Origin: Impatiens glandulifera
Taxonomy: Eukaryota; Streptophyta; Magnoliopsida; Ericales; Balsaminaceae
Direction of reading: 5' to 3'
NCBI RefSeq assembly: GCF_907164915.1
Contig: NC_061869.1
Coordinates: 44,203,771-44,267,770, forward strand
Length of the DNA stretch: 64,000 nt
The notes under the pieces were generated by a model, which saw only the letters and a list, made by a program, of their open reading frames with translations, had not been told where the DNA came from and did no database searches. Positions 1-14,720 of this stretch are shown in pieces. How positions within the stretch are numbered: the stretch's first letter is position 1; each line of letters starts with the position of its first letter. Both the position numbers and the translations under genes were made by a program.

Positions 1-860
1 CAAACCTTCGCAATTACCCCTTCCCAATAATTATAATTATTTTCAGTTTTTTGGGAAAAGTCAAAATTGAGGGATTTTTGAAAAACCTTCGCAATTACTC
101 TCTTCATAACATTAGAAATATTTTCAGTTTTTTTGGAAAGAGTAAAGCCAAAGGTTTTTGAAAAATCATCGCAATTACCGCCTTCCCAACACTTAGAATT
201 ATTTTCAGTTTTTATGAGAATAGTAAAACCGAGAGTTTTTAAAAACCTTCGTAATTACCACCTTCCCAACACTTAGAATTATTTTTCATTTTTTTCTGGG
301 AAAAGTCAAACCCAAGGATTTTTGAAAAACCTTCGTAATTTCCCCTTTCCCAATAATTAGAATTGTTTTCAGTTTTTTTGGGAAAAGTAAAAAACTACGC
401 AATTAGAATTGAGGGATTTTTGAAAAACCTACGCAATTACCCTTTTCCGACACTTAGAATTATTTTCAGATATTTTTGGAAGAGTCAAAATCAAGGTTTT
501 TTTTCAAAAACCTTCACAATTACCCCCTTCCCAACATTTAGAATTATTTTCAGTTTTTTGGGAAGAGTCAAAATCGAGGGTTTTTTGAAAACCTTTGCAA
601 GTACTACTTTCTCAACACTTTGAATTATTTTCAGTTTTTTTTGGTAGAGTAAAAACCTAGGGTTTTTTGAAAAACCTTCGCAATTACCCCTTCCCAACAC
701 TTACAAATACTTTTAATCTTTTTGGGAAGATTCAAAATCGAGGGTTTTTTAAAAAACCTTCGCAATTACACATTCCCAATACTTCGAATTATTTTCAGTT
801 TTTTTGGGAAGAGTCAAAATTGAGAGTTTTTTAAAAACCTTCGCAATTACCCCTTCTCAA

Positions 861-3800
861 CTCTTAAATTTATTTTTTCAGTTTTATTTTGAAGATTCAA
901 AATCAAGGATTTTTGAAAAACCATCGCATTTACCAATTTCCTAACCCTTAGAATTATTTTTAGTTTTTTGGGAATAGTAAAAAACAAGGGTTTTTTGAAA
1001 ACCTTCGCAATTACCCCATTCCCAACACTTGGAATTATTTTTTTCCTTTTTTTGGGGGAAGAATCAAAACCAATAGTTTTTTGAAAACCTTCGCAATTGC
1101 CCATTCCCAATACTTAGAATTATTTTCAGTTTTTTTTGGTAAGACTCAAACCCTAAGGTTTTTTGAAAAACCTTCGCAATTACACCTTTCTCAATACTTA
1201 GAATTATTTTCAGTTTTTTTTAGAAGAGTGAAAACCGATGGTAATTTGAAAAACCTTCACAATTACCCCCTTCTCAACATTTAGGATTTTTTTCCAGATT
1301 TTTGGGAAGACTCAAAACCGAGGGTTTTTTTGAAAACCTTCGCAATTATCCAATTCCCAACATTTAGAATTATTTTCAGTTTTTTTGGAAGTGTCAAAAC
1401 CAGGGTTTTTTGAAAAACCTTCGCAATTACCCACTTCCCAATACTTATAATTATTTTCAATTTTTTTGGGAAGAGTCAAAATCGAGGGTTTTTTGAAAAA
1501 CCATCGCAATTACCCCTTCCCAACATTTAGAAATATTTTCAGTTTTTTTGGGAAGTCAAACCCAAGATTTTTTGAAAAACCTTCGCAATTACCCCCTTCC
1601 CAACACTTAGAATTATTTTTAGTTTTTTGGGAAGAGTCAAAATCGAGGGTTTTTTTGAAAACCATCGCAATTACCCAATTCCCAACATTTAGAATTATTT
1701 TTAGTTTTTAGGGAAGAGTTAAAATCGGAGGTTTTTTGAAAAACCTTCGCAATTACCCACTTCCCAATACTTATAATTATTTTCAATTTTTTGGAAAGAG
1801 TCAAAATCGAGGGTTTTTTGAAAAACAATCGCAATTACACCCTTCCCAACAATTAGAATTATTTTCAGCTTTTTTGTGAATAGTCAAACCCGAGAGTTTT
1901 TTGAAACCTTCGCATTTACCTCCTTCTCAACAGTTAGAATTATTTTCAGTTTTTTGGGAAGAGTCAAAACCGAGGGTTTTTCGAAAACCTTCGCAATTAC
2001 CTAATTCCCAACATTTAGAATTATTTTCAGTTTTTTTGGGAAGTGTCAAAATCGGAGTTTTTTTGAAAAACCTTGCAATTACCCACTTCCCAATACTTAT
2101 AATTATTTTCAATTTTTTGGGAAGAGTCAAAATCGAGGGTTTTTTTGAAAAACCATCGCAAAATTACCCCTTCCCAACATTTAGAAATATTTTCAGTTTT
2201 TTTGGGAATAGTCAAAACCGAGTGTTTTTTGAAAAATCTTCGCAATTACCCCTTCTCAACACTTAGAATTATTTTTAGTTTTTTTGGGAAGAGTCAAAAC
2301 AGAGGGTTTTTTTGAATTTTTTTTGCAATTACCCCATTCCCAACACTTAAAATTATTTTCAGATTTTTTGGGAAGAGTCAAAACCGGGGTTTTTTTTTAA
2401 AAAATCTTCGCAATTAACCCCTTCCCAATACTTAGAATTATTTTCAGTATTTTTTGGATTAGTCAAAACCGAGAGTTTTTTTAAAACACTTAACAATTAA
2501 CACTTCCTTATACTTAGAATTATTTTCAGTTTTTTTGGAAAGAGTCAAAACCGAGGGTTTTTTTGAAAAACCTTCGCAATTACCCCTTCCCAACATTAGA
2601 ATTATATTCAGTTTTTTTGAAAAGACTAAAAGCAAAGGTTTTTTGAAAAATCATGGCAATTAACCCCTTCCCGACACATAAAATTATTTTCAGATTGTTT
2701 AGGAAGAGTCAAAACCGAGGGTTTTTTGAAATACCTTCGCAATTACTACTTTCTCAACAATTTGAATTGTTTTTAGTTTTTTTTGGAAGAGTAAAAACCG
2801 AGGGTTTTTTGAAAAACCTTCGCAATTAACCTTCCCAACACTTAGAAATACTTTTAATCTTTTTGGGAAGATTCAAAACCGATGGTTTTTTGAAAAACAT
2901 TCGCAATTATACCTTCCCAATACTTAGAATTATTTTCAATTTTTTGGGAAGAGTCAAAATTGATAGTTTTTTTAAAAAACTTCGCAATTACCCCTTCTCA
3001 ACTCTTAAATTTATTTTTTCAGTTTTATTTTGAAGATTCAAAATCAAGGATTTTTGAAAAACCATCGCATTTAATATTTTCCTAACCCTTAGAATTATTT
3101 TTAGTTTTTTGGGAATAGTAAAAAACAAGGGTTTTTTGAAAACCTTCGCAATTACCCCATTCCCAACACTTAGAATTATTTTTTTCCTTTTTTGGGGGAA
3201 GAATCAAAACCAATGGTTTTTTGAAAACCTTCGCAATTGCCCATTCCCAATACTTAGAATTATTTTCAGTTTTTTTTGGTAAGACTCAAACCCTAAGGTT
3301 TTTTGAAAAACTTTCGCAATTACACATTTCTCAATACTTAGAATTATTTTCAGTTTTTTTTAGAAGAGTGAAAACCGATGGTAATTTGAAAAACCTTCAC
3401 AATTACCCCTTTCTCAACATTTAGGATTTTTTTCAGTTTTTAAGGAAGACTCAAAACCAAGGGTTTTTTTGAAAACCTTCGCAATTATCCAATTCCCAAC
3501 ATTAAGAATTATTTTCAGTTTTTTTTGAAGTGTCAAAACCGGGGTTTTTAGAAAACCTTCGCAATTACCCACTTCCCAATACTTATAATTATTTTCAATT
3601 TTTTTGGGAAGAGTCAAAATCGAGGGTTTTTTGAAAAACCATCGCAATTACCCCTTCCCAACATTTAGAAATATTTTCAGTTTTTTTGGGAATAGTCAAA
3701 CCCAAGATTTTTTGAAAACCTTCGCAATTACCCCCTTCCCAACACTTATAATTATTTTTAGTTTTTTGGGAAGAGTCAAAATCGAGGGTTTTTTTGAAAA

Positions 3801-5700
3801 CCATCGCAATTACCCAATTCCCAACATTTAGAATTATTTTTAGTTTTTTGGGAAGAGTTAAAATCGGAGGTTTTTTGAAAAACCTTCGCAGTTACCCACT
3901 TCCCAATACTTATAATTATTTTCAATTTTTTGGAAAGAGTCAAAATCGAGGGTTTTTTGAAAAACCATCGCAAAATTACCCCTTCCCAACATTTAGAAAT
4001 ATTTTCAGTTTTTTGGGGAATAGTCAAAACCGAGTGTTTTTTGAAAAATCTTCGCAATTACCCCTTCTCAATACATAGAATTATTTTTAGTTTTTTTGGG
4101 AAGAGTCAAAACAGAGGGTTTTTTTGAATTTTTTTTGCAATTACCCCATTCCCAACATTTAAATTGTTTTCAGATTTTTTGGGAAGAGTCAAAACCGGGG
4201 TTTTTTTTAAAAAAATCTTCGCAATTAACCCCTTCCCAATACTTAGAATTATTTTCAGTATTTTTTGGATTAGTTAAAACCGAGAGTTTTTTTAAAACAC
4301 TTAACAATTACCACTTCCCAATACTTAGAATTATTTTCAGTTTTTTTGGAAAGAGTCAATACCGAGGGTTTTTTTGAAAAACCTTCGCAATTACCCCCTT
4401 CTCAACATTAGAATTATATTCAGTTTTTTTGAAAAGAGTAAAAGCAAAGGTTTTTTGAAAAATCATGGCAATTAACCCCTTCCCGACACATAAAATTATT
4501 TTCAGATTGTTTGGGAAGAGTCAAAACCGAGGGTTTTTTGAAATACCTTCGCAATTACTACTTTCTCAACAATTTGAATTGTTTTTAGTTTTTTTTGGAA
4601 GAGTCAAAACCGAGGGTTTTTTGAAAAACCCTCGCAATTACCCTTTCTCAAAACTTAGATTTATTTTCAATTTTTTCGGGAAGAGCCAAAACCTAGGGTT
4701 TTTTTTGAAAAAAACCTTCGCAATTACTCATTCCTAACACTTAGAATTATTTTTCGTTTTTTTGGAAAAAGTCAAAATCGGGAGTTTTTTAAAAAACCTT
4801 CGCAATTACCCCTTCCCAATACTTATAATTATTTTTAGTTTTTTGGGAAGAGTCAAAATCGAGGGATTTTTGAAAAACCTTCGCAATTACCCTCTTCATA
4901 ACATTAGAAATATTTTCAGTTTTTTTGGAAAGAGTAAAGCCAAAGGTTTTTTGAAAAATCATTGCAATTACCGACTTCCCAACACTTAGAATTATTTCAG
5001 TTTTTATGAAAATAGTCAAAACCGAGAGTTTTTAAAAAACCTTCGTAATTACCCCCTTCCCAACACTTAAAATTATTTTTCATTTTTTTTGGAAAGAGTC
5101 AAAACCAATGGTTTTTTTGAAAAACCTTCGTAATTTCCCCTTTCCCAATAATTAGAATTGTTTTCAGTTTTTTTGGGAAAAGTCAAACCCAAGGATTTTT
5201 GAAAAACCTACGCAATTACCCTTTTCCGACACTTAGAATTATTTTCAGATATTTTTGGAAGAGTCAAAATCAAGGTTTTTTTTTCAAAAACCTTCACAAT
5301 TACCCCCTTCCCAACACTTAGAATTATTTTCAGTTTTTTGGAAAGAGTCAAAATCGAAGGTTTTTTGAAAACCTTTGCAAGTACTACTTTCTCAACACTT
5401 TGAATTATTTTCAGTCTTTTTTGGAAGAGTAAAACCGAGGGTTTTTTGAAAAACCTTCGCAATTACCCTTCCCAACACTTAGAAATACTTTTAATCTTTT
5501 TGGGAAGATTCAAAACCGAGGGTTTTTTGAAAAACATTCGCAATTATACTTTCCCAATACTTAGAATTATTTTCAATTTTTTGGGAAGAGTCAAAATTGA
5601 GAGTTTTTTAAAAACCTTCGCAATTACCCCTTCCCAACTCTTAAATTTATTTTTTCAGTTTTATTTTGAAGATTCAAAATCAAGGATTTTTGAAAAACCA
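861..5700. repeat. Higher-order duplicated blocks in the satellite
   Basis: A rare monomer variant (CTCTTAAATTTATTTTTTCA followed by GTTTTATTTTGAAG) occurs at 861, 3002 and 5638, with the same order of neighbouring variants around each copy. The spacings are 2141 and 2636 bp. The stretch 1081-1284 has a near-identical partner at 3221-3424, and the window start matches about 4800 onward. This shows block duplication of many monomers at once with later indels, rather than purely single-monomer turnover. Confidence 0.8.
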
Positions 5701-8700
5701 TCGCATTTAACATTTTCCTAACCCTTAGAATTATTTTCAGTTTTTTGGGAATAGTAAAAAACAAGGGTTTTTTGAAAACCTTCGCAATTACCCCATTCCC
5801 AACACTTAGAATTATTTTTTTCCTTTTTTGGGGGAAGAATCAAAACCAATGGTTTTTTGAAAACGTTCGCAATTGCCCCTTCCCAATACTTAGAATTATT
5901 TTCAGTTTTTTTGGTAAGAGTCAAACCCTAAGGTTATTTGAAAAACCATCGCAATTACACCTTTCTCAATACTTAAAATTATTTTCAGTTTTTTTTAGAA
6001 AAGTGAAAATCGATGGTAATTTGAAAAACCTTCACAATTACCCCCTTCTCAACACTTAGTATTTTTTTTTCCAGTTTTTTGGGAAGAATCAAAACCGAGG
6101 GTTTTTTTGAAAACCTTCGCAATTACCCAATTCACAAAATTTAGAATTATTTTCAGTTTTTTGGGAAGAGTCAAAATCGGAGGTTTTTTGAAAAACCTTC
6201 GCAATTACCCACTTCCCAATACTTATAATTATTTTCGATTTTTTGGGAAGAGTCAAAATCGAGGGTTTTTTGAAAAACAATCGCAATTACACCCTTCCCA
6301 ATATTTAGAATTATTTTCAGCTTTTTTATGAATAGTCAAACCCGAGAGTTTTTTGAAACCTTCGCATTTACCTCCTTCTCAGCTGTTAGAATTATTTTCA
6401 GTTTTTTTGGGAAGAGTCAAAACCGAGGGTTTTTTGAAAACCTTCGCAATTACTAAATTCCCAATATTTAAAATTATTTTCAGTTTTTTTGGAAAGTGTC
6501 AAAACCGGATTTTTTTTGAAAAACCTTCGCAATTACCCTTCACAACATTTAGAAATATTTTATGTTTTTTTGGGAATAGTCAAACCCGAGAGTTTTATGA
6601 AAAACCATCGCAATTACCCATTTCCCAACACTTAGAATTATTTTCAGTTTTTTGGGAAAAGTCAAAATCGAGGGTTTTTTGAAAAACAATCACAATTACA
6701 CCCTTCCAATCATTTAGAATTATTTTCAATTTAGTTGGGAAGAGTCAAAATTGAGGATTTTTTGAAAAACCTTTGCAAATACCCCCTTCCCAACACTTAG
6801 AATTATTTTCAATTTTTTTTGGAAAGTTTCAAAACTTAGGGTTTTTGAAAAATCATCGCAATTACCCTCTTCCCAACAATTAGAATTATTTTCAGTTTTT
6901 TTGGGAATAGTCAAAACCAAGAATTTTTTGAAAACCCTTCGCAATTACCCCTTTCCAACACTTAGAATTATTTTTAGTTTTTTTTAGGACGAGTCAAAAC
7001 CGAGGGTTTTTTGGAAAAACTTTCGCAATTACCCTCTTCCCAATACTTATAAATATTTTTAGTTTTTTTGGGAATAGTCAAAATCAAGGGTTATTTGAAA
7101 AACCTTCACAATTACCCTCTACGTAACACTTAGAATTATTTTTCAGTTTTTTTGGAAAGAGTAAAATTGAAGGTTTTTTGAAAATTCATCGCAATTACCC
7201 CCTTCCAAACAATTAGAATTATTTTCATTTTTTGGGGATTAGTTAAACCGAGAGTTTAAAAAAAAAACATTCGTAATTACCCATTCCCAACACTAAGAAT
7301 TGTTTTCCATTTTTTTGGGAAGAGTCAAAACCGATGGTTTTTCGAAAAACCTTCATAATTTCCCCATTCCCAATACTTAGAATTATTTTCAGTTTTTTTG
7401 GGAAGAGTCAAACCCAAAGGTTTTTTAAAAAACCTTGGCAATTACCCCTTTCTCGACACTTAGAATTATTTTCAGTTTTTTGGGGAAGAGTTAAAACCGA
7501 GGGTTTTTTGAAAAACCTTCGCAATTACCCCCTTCCCAATACTTATAATTATTTTCAGTTTTTTTGGGAAGAGTCAAAACTAATGGTTTTTTGAAAAACC
7601 TTCGCAATTTCTCCCTTGACAATATTTAGAATTATTTTCAGTTATTTTGAGAAGAGTTAAACCCGAAGGTTTTTGAAAAACCTTTGCAATTACACCATTC
7701 CTAATACTTAGAATTATTTTCAGTTTTTTGAGAATATCAAAACCGAGGGTAATTTGAAAAACATTCGCAATTACCCCCTTCTCAACACTTATAATTATTT
7801 TTTAGTTTTTTGGGAATAGTCAAAACCGAGGGTGTTTTTAAAAACCTTCGCAATTACCCAATTCCCAACATTTAGATTTTATTAAGTTTTTTTCGGAAGA
7901 GTCAAAACCGGGGTTTTTTTGAAAAACCTTCGCAATTACCCACTTCCCAATACTTATAATTATTTTCAATTTTTTTGGGAAGAGTCAAAATCGAGGGTTT
8001 TTTGAAAAACCATTGCAATTACCCCCTTCTCAACATTTAGAATTATTTTCAATTTTTTTGGGAAGAGTCAAAACCAATAGTTTTTTAAAAAACCTTCGCA
8101 ATTGACCCTTTCCCAATACATAGAATTATTTTCAGTTTTTATTGGGAAGAGTCAAATCCGAATGTTTTTTGAAAAACTTTCGCAATTACACCTTCCCGAC
8201 ACTTAGAATTATTTTCAGTTTTTTGAGAATAGTCAAAATTGAGGCTTTTTTAAAAACATTCGCAATTATCCCTTTCCAACTCCTAGATTTATTTTCAGTT
8301 TTTTTGGGAAAAGTCAAAACCGAGGGTTTTTTGAAAAAAAATCGCAATTACCCCCTTCATAATTTTAAGATTTATTTTCAGTTTTTTTGAGAAGAATCAA
8401 AATCGAGGGTTTTTTGAAAAACCTTTGCAATTACCTTCTTTCCAATACTTAGAATTATTTTCAGTTTTTTTAGGAAGAATCAAAATTGAGGGTGTTTTGA
8501 AAAACTTTCGCAATTATCCCTTCCCAATTCTTAGATTTATTTTCAGTTTTTTTGAAAAGAGTCAAAACCGAGTGTATTTTGAAAAAACATCGCAATTACC
8601 CCTTCCCAACACTTAGAATTATTTTAAGTTTTTTTTGGAATGTTTTGAAACTGAGGGTTTTTTGAAAAATCATCGCAATTACCCTCTTCCCAACAATTAG

Positions 8701-9984
8701 AATTATTTTCAATTTTTTTGGGAATAGTCAAAACCGAGAATTTTTTGAAAACCCTTCGCAATTACCTCATTTTCAACACTTAGAATTATTTTTAGTTTTT
8801 TTGGACGAGTCAAAATCGAGGGTTTTTTGAAAAACATTCACAATTACCCTCTTCCTAACACTTAGAATTATTTTCAGTTTTTTTGGAAAGATTAAAATCG
8901 AAGATTTTTTGAAAATTCATCGCAATTACGCCCTTCAAACACTTATAATTATTTTCATTTTTGGGGATTAGTCAAAACCGAGAGATTTTTTAAAAAAAAA
9001 ACTTCGTAATTACCCTTTGCCAACACTTAGAATTATTTTTCATTTTTTTTTGTGGAAGAGTCAAAACCGTTGGTTCTTCGAAAAACCTTCATAATTTTTC
9101 CATTCCCAATACTTAGAATTGTTTTCAGTTTTTTTTGGGAAGAGTCAAACCCAAAGGTTTTTTAAAAAACCTTGGCAATTACACCCTTCTCGACACTTAG
9201 AATTATTTTTAGTTTTTTGGGGAATAGTTAAAACCGAGGGTTTTTTGAAAAAAACATTTGCAATTACACCATTCCCAATACTTAGAACTATTTTTTGTTT
9301 TTTTGGTAAGAGTCAAACCCCGAAGGTTTTTGAAAAACCTTCGCAATTAAACCCTTCCCAATACTTAGAATTATTTTCAGTTTTTTTGAGAAGAGTCAAA
9401 ACCGAGGATAATTTGAAAACCTTCGCAATTACCCCCTTCTCAACACTTAGAATTATTTTCAGTTTTTTGGAAAGAGTCAAAACCGAGGGTTTTTTTTGAA
9501 AACCTTCGCATTTACGCAATTACCCAATTCCCAACATTTAGAATTATTTTCAGTTTTTTTTTCGGAAGAGTCAAAACCGGGGTTTTCTTGAAAAACCTTT
9601 GCAATTACCACTTCCCAATACTTATAATTATTTTCAATTTTTTTGGGAAGAGTCAAAATCGAGGATTTTTTGAAAAACCCGCAATTACCCCTTTCCCAAC
9701 ATTTAGAATTATTTTCAGTTTTTTTGGGAAGAATCAAAACTAATGATTTTTTTAAAAACCTTCGCAATTGCCCCCTTCCCAATACATAGAATTAGTTTTA
9801 GGAAGAGTCAAACCGGAAGGTTTTTTGAAAACTTTCGCAATTACCCTTTCCCAACACTTAGAATTATTTTCAGTTTTATTGGGAAGAGTCAAAATTGAGG
9901 CTTTTTTAAAAACCTTCGCAAGTATCCCTTTCCAATTCTTAGATTTATTTTCAGTTTTTTAGGGAAAAGTCAAAACCGAGGGTT

Positions 9985-12900
9985 TTTTGAAAAACAATCG
10001 CAATTACCCCCTTCCCAACACTTAAAATTATTTTCAGTTTTTTTGGGATGAGTCAAACTCGAAGGTTTTTTGAATAACCTTCGCAATTACACTCTTCCCA
10101 ATACTTAGAATTAATTTTAGTTTTTCCGGGAAGAGTCAAAATTGAGGGTTTTTTGAAAAACCTTCGCAATTATCCCTTCCTAATTTTAGATTTATTTTCA
10201 GTTTTTTGGAAAGAGTCAAAACCGAAGGTTTTTTGAAAAACCATTGCAATTACACCTTTCCCAATACTTAGAATTACGTTCAGTTTTTTTGGGAAGAGTC
10301 AAAACTGAAGGTTTTTTGAAAAACCTTTGCAATTACCCCTTCTCAACTCTTAGAATTATTTTCAGTTTTTTGGATAGAGTAAAATCGAAAGTTTTTTGAA
10401 AATTCATCGCAATTATCCTTCCCAACACTTAGAATTATTTTCATTTTTTTTGGTATAAGTCAAAACCGAGAGTTTTTTAAAAAACACCTTCGTAATTACC
10501 GATGGTTTTTCGAAAAACCTTCATAATTTCCCGTTCCCAATGTTTAGAATTGTTTTCTGTTTTTTTGGGAAAAGTCAAACCGAAAGGTTTTTTGAAAAAC
10601 CTTGGCAATTACCCCCTTCTCCACACTTAGAATTATTTTCAGTTTTTTTGGGAAGAGTTAAAAACGAGGGTTTTTTGAAAAAAAATTCGTAATTACCCCC
10701 TTCCCAATACTTAGAATTATTTTCAGTTTTTTTGGAATAGTCAAAATTGAGGGTTTTTTTCAAAAACCTTCGCAATTATCCCTTCCCAACTCTTAGATTT
10801 ATTTTCAGTTTTTTTAGGAAGAGTCAAAACAGAGGGTTTTTTAATGAAAAACCTTCGCAATTACTACTTTCTCAACACTTTAAATTATTTTCAGTTTTTT
10901 TTTAAGAGTCAAAACCGAGGGTATTTTGAAAAACCTTCGAAATTACCCTTTCACAACACTTAGAAATATTTTTAATTTTTTTGGGTAGAGTCAAAACCGA
11001 GGGTATTTTGAAAAACCTTCGAAATTACCCCTTCCCAACACTTAAAAATATTTTTAATTTTTTTGAGAAGAGTCAAAACCGAGGGTTTTTTTGAAAACCT
11101 TCGCATTTATCCAATTCCCAACATTTAGAATTATTTTCAGTTTTTTTGGAAGTGTCAAAACCGGGGTTTTTTTGAAAAACATTCGCAATTACCCACTTCC
11201 CAATACTTATAATTATGTTCAATTTTTTTGGGAAGAGTCAAAATCGAGGGTTTTATGAAAAACCATCGCAATTACCCCTTCCCAACATTTAGAAATATTT
11301 TCAATTTTTTTGGAATTGTTAAACCTAAGAGTTTTTGAAAAACCTTCACAATTACCCCCTTCCCAACACTTAGAATTATTTTCAGTTTTTTGGGAAGAGT
11401 CAAAACCGAGGGTTTTTTTGAAAACCTTCGCAATTACCCAATTCCTAACATTTAGAATTATTTTCAGTTTTTTGGGAAGAGTCAAAATCAGAGGTTTTTT
11501 GAAAAACCTTCGCAATTACCCACTTCCCAATACTTATAATTATTTTCAATTTTTTGGGAAGAGTCAAAATCGAGGGTTTTTTGAAAAACAATCGCAATTA
11601 CACCCTTCCCAACATTTAGAATTATTTTCAGTTTTTTTGGGAATAGTCAAACCCGAGAGTTTTTTGAAACCTTCGCATTTACCTCCTTCTCAACAGTTAG
11701 AATTATTTTCAATTTTTTGGGAAGAGTCAAAATCGAGGGTTTTTTGAAAACCATCGCAAAATTACCCCTTCCCAACATTTAGAAATATTTTCAATTTTTT
11801 GGGGAATAGTCAAACCCGAGAGTTTTTTGAAAAACCTTCGCAATTACCCCTTTCCCAACACTTAGAATTATTTTCAGTTTTTTGGGAAGAGTCAAAACCG
11901 AGGGTTTTTTTGAAAACCATCGCAATTACCCACTTCCCAATACTTATAATTATTTTCAATTTTTTGGGAAATGTCAAAATCGAGGGTTTTTTGAAAAACA
12001 ATCACAATTACACACTTCCCATCATTTAGAATTATTTTCAATTTAGTTGGGAATAGTCAAACCCGAGAGTTTTTTAAAAACCTTCGCATTACCTCCTTCT
12101 CAACAATTAAAATTATTTTCAGTTTTTTGGAAAGAGTTAAAATTGAGGGTTTTTTGAAAAACAATCGCAATTACACCCTTCCCAACATTTAGAATTATTT
12201 TCAGCTTTTTGGGAATAGTCAAACACGAGAGTTTTTTGAAACCTTCGCATTTACCTCCTTCTCAACAGTTAGAATTATTTTCAGTTTTTTTGGAAGAGTC
12301 AAAACCGAGGGTTTTTTGAAAACCTTCGCAATTACCCAATTCTCACATTTAGAATTATTTTCATTTTTTTGGGAAGTGTCAAAACTAGGGTTTTTTGAAA
12401 AACCATCGCAATTACCCTTCCCAACAATTAGAAATATTTTCAGTTTTTTGGGAATAGTAAAACCCGATAGTTTTTTGAAAACCTTCGCATTTACCTCCTT
12501 CCCAACACTTAGAATTATTTTTCATTTTTTTGGGGAAAAGTAAAAATCGATTGTTTTGAAAAACCTTCGTAATTTCCTTCTTCCCAAAATTTAGAATTAT
12601 TTTCAGTTTTTTTGGAAGAGTCAAATCGAAGGTTTTTTGAAAAACCGTCACAATTACTCCTTTCCCGACACTTAGAATTATTTTCAGATTTTTTGGGAAG
12701 AGTCAAAACCTAGGGTTTTTTGAAAAACTTCGCAATTACCCCTTTCCCGACACTTAGAATTATTTTCAGTTTTTTTGGGAAGATTCAAAACCGATGGTTT
12801 TTTTGAAAATCTTTCACAATTACCCTATTCCCAAAACTTAGAATTATTTTCTGTTTTGGGGGAAGAGTCAAAATTGGGGTTTTTATGAAAAACCTTCGTA

Positions 12901-14720
12901 ATTACCACTTTCTTAACACTTAGAATTTTTTTCAGTTTTTTGGAAAGAGTTAAAACCGAGAGTTTTTTTTTTAAAACCTTCGCAATTACCCAATACCTAA
13001 CATTTTAATTATTTTCAGTTTTTTTGGGAAGTGTCAAAACCGGGTTTTTTGAAAAACCTTCGCAATTACCCCTTTTCCAATACTTATATTTATTTTCAAT
13101 TTTTTTGGAAAGAGTCAAAATCGAGGGTTTTTTGAAAAACCTTTGTAAATACCCTCTTCCCAAAACTTAGAATTATTTTTCAGTTTTTTTTGTAAAGAGT
13201 CGAAACTGATGGTTTTTTGAAAAATCATCCCAATTACCCCTTTCCCAGCAATTAGAATTATTTTCAATTTTTATGGGAATAGTCAAAACCGAGAGTTTTT
13301 TTAAAGCCCTTCGCAATTACCCCCTTCCCAGCACTTATAACTATTTTTCATTTTTTTAGAAGAGACAAAACCAGGGGTTTTTCGAAAAACTTTCGCAATT
13401 ACCCCTTTCAATACTTATAATTATTTTCGAGTTTTTTGGGAATAGTCAAAATCGAATGTATTTTGAAAAACCTTCGCAATTACCCTCTTCCCAACACTTA
13501 GAATTATTTTCCGTTTCTTTTGAAAGAGTAAAATCGAAGGTTTTTCAAAATTCATCGCACTTACCCCTTTCCCAACACTAATAATTATTTTTCATTTTTT
13601 TTTGGAAGAGTCAAAACCAATGGTTTTTTGAAAAACTTTCGTAATTTCCCCCTTCCCAATACTTAGAATTGTTTTCAGTTCTTTTGGGAAAAGTCAAACT
13701 CGAAGGTTTTTTGAAAAACCTTCGTAATTACCCCCTTCCCAACTTTTAAATTTATTTTTTAAATTTTTTTGGGAAGAGTCAAAATCAAGGGTTTTTGAAA
13801 ACCCATCGCAATTACCAATTTCCTAACACTTAGAATTATTTTTAGTTTTTTTGGGAATTGTCAAAAACGAGGGTTTTTTGAAACCTTCGCAATTATCCCA
13901 TTCCCAATACTTAGAATTATTTTCAGTTTTTTTGGTAAGAGTCAAAACCGAAGGTTTTTTGAAAAACCTTCGCAATTACACCCTTCCCAATACTTAGAAT
14001 TATTTTAGTTTTTTTGAGAAGAGTCAAAACCGAGAATAATTTAAAAAACCATCGCAATTACCCCATTCTCAACACTTAGAATTATTTTCAGTTTTTTTGG
14101 TAAGAGTCAAACCCGAGGGTTTTTTTTTAAAACTTCGCTATTACCCAATTCCCAACATTTAGAATTATTTTTAATTTTTTTGGGAAGAGACAAAACCGAG
14201 GATAATTTGAAAAACCATCGCAATTACCCCAATCTCAACACTTAGAATTATTTTCAGTTTTGTAGGAATAGTCAAAACCGAGGGTTTTTTTTTAAACTTT
14301 CGCTATTACCCAATTCCCAACATTTAGAATTATTTTTCGTTTTTTTGGGAAGAGTCAAAATCGGGGGTTTTTTGAAAAACCTTCGCAATTACCCACTTCC
14401 CAATACTTATAATTATTTTCAATATTTTTGGGAAGAGTTAAAACTTAGGGTTTTTTGAAAAACCTTCGCAATTACCCCATTTAGAACACTTAGAATTATT
14501 TTCAATATTTTTGGGAAGAGTTAAAACTTAGGGTTTTTTGAAAAACAATCGCAATTACCCCCTTCCCAACACTTAAAATTATTTTCAGTTTTTTTGGGAT
14601 GAGTCAAACTCGAAGGTTTTTTGAAAAATCTTCGCAATTACACTCTTCCCAATACTTAGAATTAATTTTAGTTTTTTAGGGAAGAGTCAAAATTGAGGGT
14701 TTTTTGAAAAACCTTCGCAA
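9985..14720. repeat. Second pair of duplicated satellite blocks
   Basis: The variant run near 9990-10200 (a GGGATGAGTCAAACTCGAAGG monomer, then a TTCCTAATTTTAG monomer) recurs near 14546-14750, an offset of about 4555 bp. The run near 7350-7500 (AACCTTGGCAATTAC variant) recurs near 9120-9240, about 1.75 kb away. Block duplication therefore extends across the array. Confidence 0.65.
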
